Below are positions 60,848 to 64,000 of a stretch of DNA of 64,000 bases, one piece after another. Numbering within the stretch: the stretch's first letter is position 1; the number at the start of each line of letters is the position of its first letter. A program made the position numbers and the translations under genes. Where the stretch lies: NCBI GenBank assembly GCA_019422105.1, contig JAHZDZ010000008.1:110505-174504 (forward strand). Reading direction: 5' to 3'. The notes beneath the pieces were generated by a model. That model was not told where the DNA came from. It searched no databases and was given only the letters and a program-made list of their open reading frames with translations. The stretch comes from Bacillota bacterium. GTDB lineage: Bacteria > Bacillota > Clostridia > Lachnospirales > Anaerotignaceae.

Positions 60848-60991
60848 ATGATACAAACGGATTATACCACCATAGCCCTATTGGTGGCCATGGCGGTTGG
60901 GATACTGCGGATAGTGGGAAAAAGAAACGAACATGAAAAAGGGAAGGAGAATGCATTATGGCATATAAGAAGGATATTAAACCGTTATTAA
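60848..60991 (+). CDS. 47-residue membrane protein
   Basis: ATG lies after TGAGGGAAAG. It reads MIQTDYTTIALLVAMAVGILRIVG, one transmembrane helix, then a charged tail. It overlaps the start of the next gene by 34 bases in another frame. Likely translationally coupled. Confidence 0.5.
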   Translation: MIQTDYTTIALLVAMAVGILRIVGKRNEHEKGKENALWHIRRILNRY

Positions 60992-61533
60992 AGGAGCTTG
61001 GTTATACATGGGAGCAAATGCAGGGATTCTGGGACGGATGTATAGAGGTAAATTACAAGGTATCAGCTCTTTCCAAGGCAGGAAAGAACTGGAATGACCT
61101 GGATATTTCTCAGATACGGGAATTGCCGTATTTGAAACAGAAAACTCTGGATGCTATAGAAAAGCGACAGAAGGAAGAAGAGGAAAAGCAAAGGGCAGAA
61201 GAAAAGGAAAAACAGGATGAAGAATACTATTGGGAGCATTTTGATGAAATAATGGTTCGTAAGATTGATAATGGAGAGAAATTAACAGAGGAAGAACTAA
61301 AAAACGTAGTTTATGAGACAAAAGAAATTGCATGTATTGAGGGAGATACCCACAGGTGGACAAGGGATATGGAAACTATTGTTGAAATGTGTGGAAGGTA
61401 TTTCTGCGTTAATTGGGGGAACGGGCTTACGGAATATCAGGAAAATGAATTCCATTACCAACCATATGAGGTCGAGAAGGTTGAGCATGAAAAAACAATC
61501 ACTGTCACGGAATGGAAGAAGAAACTAAACTAA
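60958..61533 (+). CDS. Hypothetical protein with coiled coil
   Basis: The protein is 191 residues, ATG after GGGAAGGAG. Residues 1-60 helical ('DIKPLLKELGYTWEQMQGFWDGCIE'), 60-100 a charged coiled coil (RQKEEEEKQRAEEKEKQDEE), and the rest alpha/beta. Unknown. Confidence 0.6.
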   Translation: MAYKKDIKPLLKELGYTWEQMQGFWDGCIEVNYKVSALSKAGKNWNDLDISQIRELPYLKQKTLDAIEKRQKEEEEKQRAEEKEKQDEEYYWEHFDEIMVRKIDNGEKLTEEELKNVVYETKEIACIEGDTHRWTRDMETIVEMCGRYFCVNWGNGLTEYQENEFHYQPYEVEKVEHEKTITVTEWKKKLN

Positions 61534-61535
61534 AC

Positions 61536-61587
61536 GAAAGGAGTAGCGAGGTTTGGTCGACCAGAAAACGCGCGTTACCTCCTTGTG
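61536..61587 (+). repeat. 52-nt repeated leader element, copy 1
   Basis: GAAAGGAGTAGCGAGG...TGGTCGACCA...CGCGCGTTACCTCCTTGTG. The ends AAAGGAG and CTCCTT can pair, and TGGTCGACCA is self-complementary. It sits between a stop codon and the ATG of the gene at 61594. Copy 2 at 62413 differs by one T. Confidence 0.7.
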
Positions 61588-61593
61588 TCGAAA

Positions 61594-62412
61594 ATGGATA
61601 AAATTAATGTATCTTTATTTGGTGGAAAATCAATATTTGGAGGCAAAGAAACTCCGCTTGAAGCACACATAATATACTGTGATAAGTATGAAAATTGTTC
61701 GTTTTATAAAAATGGAAAGTGCCTGAATCAAAGGACGTTTCTGGCTCCGCGTTGTAAGTTTGGCAGAATCCAAACAGAAAAAGGATATACAAGCAGGGCA
61801 AGAAAATACTATAATTTCAAATCAAAATATACAAACGACACTGCATATAATAAGCTCAACTATCCTCAAAATGAAGTGATAGGAATTGTTGAAGATAAAA
61901 TTTTGCTGAAAGTGCCTCATTTAAGCGTTGATTATATAGACGGAGAATATAAGTTTAGCAGCTATGGGAGCAGCGGGCTGTGTTCTTTTAACAAAAATGA
62001 TTTCAATATTGATATGCTATACAGGATATGCACTCACAAGCCGCGCGCTATGATGGGTGGGACAATATCGGATTACGCTAATGAGCAAATACCGGAACTT
62101 TTGCAGCAGATAAAAAAAGTTTTGCCGAATTTGCACGCTGAATTTATTAAAGAGTATCCAAACTATGATTTAGAACCTAATTATGTAGGTAAGTGGGCAT
62201 ATATAAACTCAATGGTAATTGGTAGTAATTTAAAAGATTCGCGCGGCAACACATTTATACTTGATGAAGAATTTTTAATTTGTGAGAGTTGGAATAATGC
62301 TTTCATCCCCTTTGATGGGAAAGCCGCTTACATGAAAATCAAAATTACAGATAAAATGAAATACAAAATTACGAAGAATGAACAATGCGATGAAAATACA
62401 GTTTTTGAATAA
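61594..62412 (+). CDS. Cysteine-containing hypothetical protein
   Basis: The protein is 272 residues, start ATG 61594 (or GTG 61585). An N-terminal 'IIYCDKYENCSFYKNGKCLNQRTFLAPRCKFG' Cys cluster suggests metal binding. It continues with beta-rich 'GIVEDKILLKVPHLSVDYIDGEYKFSSYGSSG' and a helical 'QIPELLQQIKKVLPNLHAEFIKEYP'. It lacks its own ribosome binding site apart from the preceding repeat element. Unknown function. Confidence 0.6.
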   Translation: MDKINVSLFGGKSIFGGKETPLEAHIIYCDKYENCSFYKNGKCLNQRTFLAPRCKFGRIQTEKGYTSRARKYYNFKSKYTNDTAYNKLNYPQNEVIGIVEDKILLKVPHLSVDYIDGEYKFSSYGSSGLCSFNKNDFNIDMLYRICTHKPRAMMGGTISDYANEQIPELLQQIKKVLPNLHAEFIKEYPNYDLEPNYVGKWAYINSMVIGSNLKDSRGNTFILDEEFLICESWNNAFIPFDGKAAYMKIKITDKMKYKITKNEQCDENTVFE

Positions 62413-62465
62413 GAAAGGAGTAGCGAGGTTTGGTCGACCAGAAAACGCGCGTTACCTCCTTTGTG
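62413..62465 (+). repeat. Repeated leader element, copy 2
   Basis: The same 52-53 bases as at 61536, again directly after a stop codon and just upstream of an ATG (62472). Confidence 0.7.
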
Positions 62466-62471
62466 GAAGAA

Positions 62472-62558
62472 ATGAAAAACAGAGACAAGATAATACTTGA
62501 TTTATGTGGCGGCACGGGAAGCCAGAGGAGGAATAAGGATGGAGAGACTAACTTATAA
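62472..62558 (+). pseudogene. Stub of a DNA methyltransferase gene
   Basis: The frame reads MKNRDKIILDLCGGTGS and then QRRNKDGETNL-stop. 'ILDLCGGTGS' is motif I (SAM binding) of cytosine methyltransferases common in Lachnospiraceae phages, in its usual position at the N-terminus, but the rest of the gene is gone. It overlaps the next gene start. It is likely the remnant of a deletion. Confidence 0.5.
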
Positions 62559-62901
62559 ACTAGGCGAGCATTATGGCTTAAGTGAAAAAGCAAGTGCAAG
62601 GCCAAGACTATTTACTGATTATGATGGATTTTTCGCATACTTAACTGCGGTTAATAAGCTGGGGAAATATGAGGACACAGGTTTTACGCCGGAGGAAGTG
62701 CAGAATCTTGTGGAGAAAAAACAAAGAATTGAAGAACTGTTGACATTAACGATAAATTATATTCCTAAACAATGCGATACTTGTAAATATTGGGTTGGAG
62801 TACCTCCAATGAATTGTCTTGTTGGGGGATGTTCGGACTTTAAAAAACATGAAAACTGGCAATGGATACACGCCCATAGGTTGGAGGAGAAAAACAAATA
62901 A
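62539..62901 (+). CDS. Hypothetical protein with cysteine motif
   Basis: The protein is 120 residues from ATG 62539 (AGAGGAGG upstream). 'RLTYKLGEHYGLSEKAS', 'AVNKLGKYEDTGFTPEEVQNL', and 'CDTCKYWVGVPPMNCLVGGCSDFKK' at the end. The 'LGKYEDTGLTPEEI' segment is a widespread element of small phage proteins in Clostridia. Function unknown. Confidence 0.65.
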   Translation: MERLTYKLGEHYGLSEKASARPRLFTDYDGFFAYLTAVNKLGKYEDTGFTPEEVQNLVEKKQRIEELLTLTINYIPKQCDTCKYWVGVPPMNCLVGGCSDFKKHENWQWIHAHRLEEKNK

Positions 62902-63083
62902 TGAATTGTATAAATTGCCATTTTTATGATAAAAACGATATTGTATATACCTATGGCACTTGTGAGCCGCAAGACAAGGATTTTCATTGTACGCATGAGT
63001 GCAATCTAAATAGTGAGCAAATTGCAGAACTGGAGCAACTGACAGGCCATAAGGTCGGAACTTTGGAAGGTGGTGCGGAATGA
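62901..63083 (+). CDS. Small cysteine-rich protein
   Basis: The protein is 60 residues, ATG overlapping the previous stop. 'MNCINCHFYDKNDIVYTYGTCEPQDKDFHCTHECN' has six cysteines/histidines, then 'EQIAELEQLTGHKVG'. Probably binds zinc. Unknown. Confidence 0.6.
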   Translation: MNCINCHFYDKNDIVYTYGTCEPQDKDFHCTHECNLNSEQIAELEQLTGHKVGTLEGGAE

Positions 63084-63142
63084 AAAACCCTCTAGTAATT
63101 AATTTTTCTGCAAATACACTTAATTGTGCTTACAGTTGAAAA

Positions 63143-63250
63143 ATGTATAGTAAGTGTAAAACAATTGAGCATTTACAAGTAATGAAAATAGCCATTGATA
63201 CATATTTGGATATGAAAATCAAAGAGTTACAAGCGGAAAGCGAAAAGTAG
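63143..63250 (+). CDS. Possible 35-residue protein
   Basis: The frame reads MYSKCKTIEHLQVMKIAIDTYLDMKIKELQAES..., helical with a plausible composition but a weak ribosome binding site. A shorter 19-residue frame (63080-63139) lies before it. Both may be remnants. Confidence 0.35.
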   Translation: MYSKCKTIEHLQVMKIAIDTYLDMKIKELQAESEK

Positions 63251-63289
63251 TTAGCATAGGCGTTTAACGATAAAGGGTAGGAGGGCAGA

Positions 63290-63550
63290 ATGGATAAAAA
63301 TGAATTGGAATTAAAGGCAAAATATACAGTGGAGTTGCCATGTAAGATAGGAGAGACGGTATTTTATTTAAGCGCATTTAGAAACGGAATTTTAAGCGGG
63401 ATAGTAAATGAAATTATAATTTATAGCAAGGGGATAATGTATAAAATTCTATCAAAGGATAAGAGGATGACACGATTGGAAGAAGATAGAATATTTTTAT
63501 CCTATCATGAGGCAGAAGCCAACCTTAAGGAACGGGAGGGGAAGAAATGA
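63290..63550 (+). CDS. Hypothetical protein
   Basis: The protein is 86 residues, ATG after GTAGGAGGG. 'YTVELPCKIGETVFYLSAFRNGILSGIVNEIIIYSKGIMYKIL' is a small beta barrel of a type frequent in Clostridia phages. Overlaps the next gene by 4 bases. Confidence 0.6.
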   Translation: MDKNELELKAKYTVELPCKIGETVFYLSAFRNGILSGIVNEIIIYSKGIMYKILSKDKRMTRLEEDRIFLSYHEAEANLKEREGKK

Positions 63551-64000
63551 AAACATATCCAATAGCAAGAGAAGAAATAAAAGACCTGCCGGTATTGGCA
63601 GAGGGCTATAAGGCGATAAAATGGGACTCTTCCACAAAAGGTAATTCCGCCTTTCATTATGGCAGCGAGGGGGAAGTTCTTGTTGGAACAGTATGGGAAG
63701 TGGATGACAATATATCAAAATGCAACTGGGGTCTGCACTTTTCAAAGAATCCGGCCCATGTATTTCGTTTTTATGAGCCATTAGGCTATAACCGATATTT
63801 TAAAGTGAAAGCCTATAAGGAAATCAAAGAAAATGAAACAGAAAAAACGGTAGCAAGAACCATTGAGTTTGTGGAAGAATATGATTTAATGGAATTTATT
63901 GAGATCATTAAAAAATACGACTATAACAGCAAAGCGGTAAACGGTAGCAACGCGGTAAGTGGGAGCGAAGCGGTAAACGGTAGCTATGCGGTAAACTGGA
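63547..64000 (+). CDS. DUF7666-like protein with AVxGS repeats (runs off the right edge)
   Basis: The protein is at least 151 residues. N-terminal domain 'LAEGYKAIKWDSSTKGNSAFHYGSEGEVLVGTVWEVDDNISKCNWGLHFSKNPAHVFRFYEPLGYNRYFKVKAY' is found in phage proteins of unknown role. It then enters five-residue repeats (AVNGS-NAVSGS-EAVNGS-YAVN), suggesting a beta-helix that continues beyond the window. The start ATG overlaps the previous stop. Confidence 0.65.
   Translation, partial: MKTYPIAREEIKDLPVLAEGYKAIKWDSSTKGNSAFHYGSEGEVLVGTVWEVDDNISKCNWGLHFSKNPAHVFRFYEPLGYNRYFKVKAYKEIKENETEKTVARTIEFVEEYDLMEFIEIIKKYDYNSKAVNGSNAVSGSEAVNGSYAVNW

Noticed and set aside
63890..64000. Repeats at the right edge considered as a diversity-generating or VNTR locus
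   Set aside because: They encode in-frame AVxGS repeats of a beta-helix-type protein, and no reverse transcriptase or template repeat is in the window.

Overview
The window looks like most of a large temperate phage (or prophage) of a low-GC Clostridia host, probably Lachnospiraceae. The evidence is AT-rich codon use, strong GGAGG-type ribosome binding sites, TTGACA/TATAAT promoters, and a gene order reminiscent of Bacillus phage SPbeta. SPbeta-like traits are a YonO-type single-chain RNA polymerase, an HU protein and a phosphoesterase upstream of terminase, portal and capsid genes, and a tape measure protein of more than 2,300 residues (a very long tail). No host gene or attachment site was recognised, so integrated versus free status is unknown.

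Layout. Roughly 40.1 kb down to base 1 is the late module, all on the minus strand: antirepressor-like protein, a winged-helix protein, the split RNA polymerase, small proteins, phosphoesterase, HU, terminase, portal, protease/scaffold, capsid, connectors, tail tube, a RuvC-like resolvase and the tape measure gene. Three group I introns interrupt it. One (34.4-35.5 kb) splits the RNA polymerase gene and carries a frameshifted GIY-YIG endonuclease. One (14.0-14.4 kb) is a small ORF-less intron in the tape measure gene. The third (4.5-13.5 kb) also lies in the tape measure gene and is about 9 kb long. Its ribozyme core occupies only the first 0.5 kb; the rest is cargo on both strands, including a DarTG-like toxin-antitoxin pair, a Kiwa-like pair (DUF4868 protein plus membrane protein), another membrane protein, zinc-ribbon proteins and a secreted stalk-domain protein. 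A defence-type island riding inside an intron of a structural gene is the most striking find.

41.2-52.5 kb is an array of small regulatory units. About a dozen tiny HTH (Cro/CI-like) genes each sit next to their own operator and an excellent promoter with a 17-bp spacer. On the plus strand the recurring unit is P1 (with unit-specific operator repeats), a ~200-nt structured RNA, P2 (TTGAAA-N17-TATAAT), effector genes (RelE pair, HicAB, coiled-coil proteins), an HTH gene of about 70 codons, then a terminator. Paralogous HTH genes are identical at their ends but differ in the recognition helix. Many have no ATG/GTG/TTG at the proper distance from the Shine-Dalgarno sequence, but an ATA or ATT. 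The same non-canonical start pattern recurs in several other genes of the phage.

52.5-57.9 kb is a lysogeny-type module: tyrosine recombinase, ParB-like protein, MazF-like toxin, and an ImmR/ImmA-like repressor-protease pair with four operator sites. From 57.9 kb the plus strand carries early-type genes, led by a fusion of a sigma-factor-like region with a DUF262-like domain, followed by small accessory genes that run off the right edge.

All functions are inferred from sequence reading alone. Splice sites, RNA structures and start codons are predictions.
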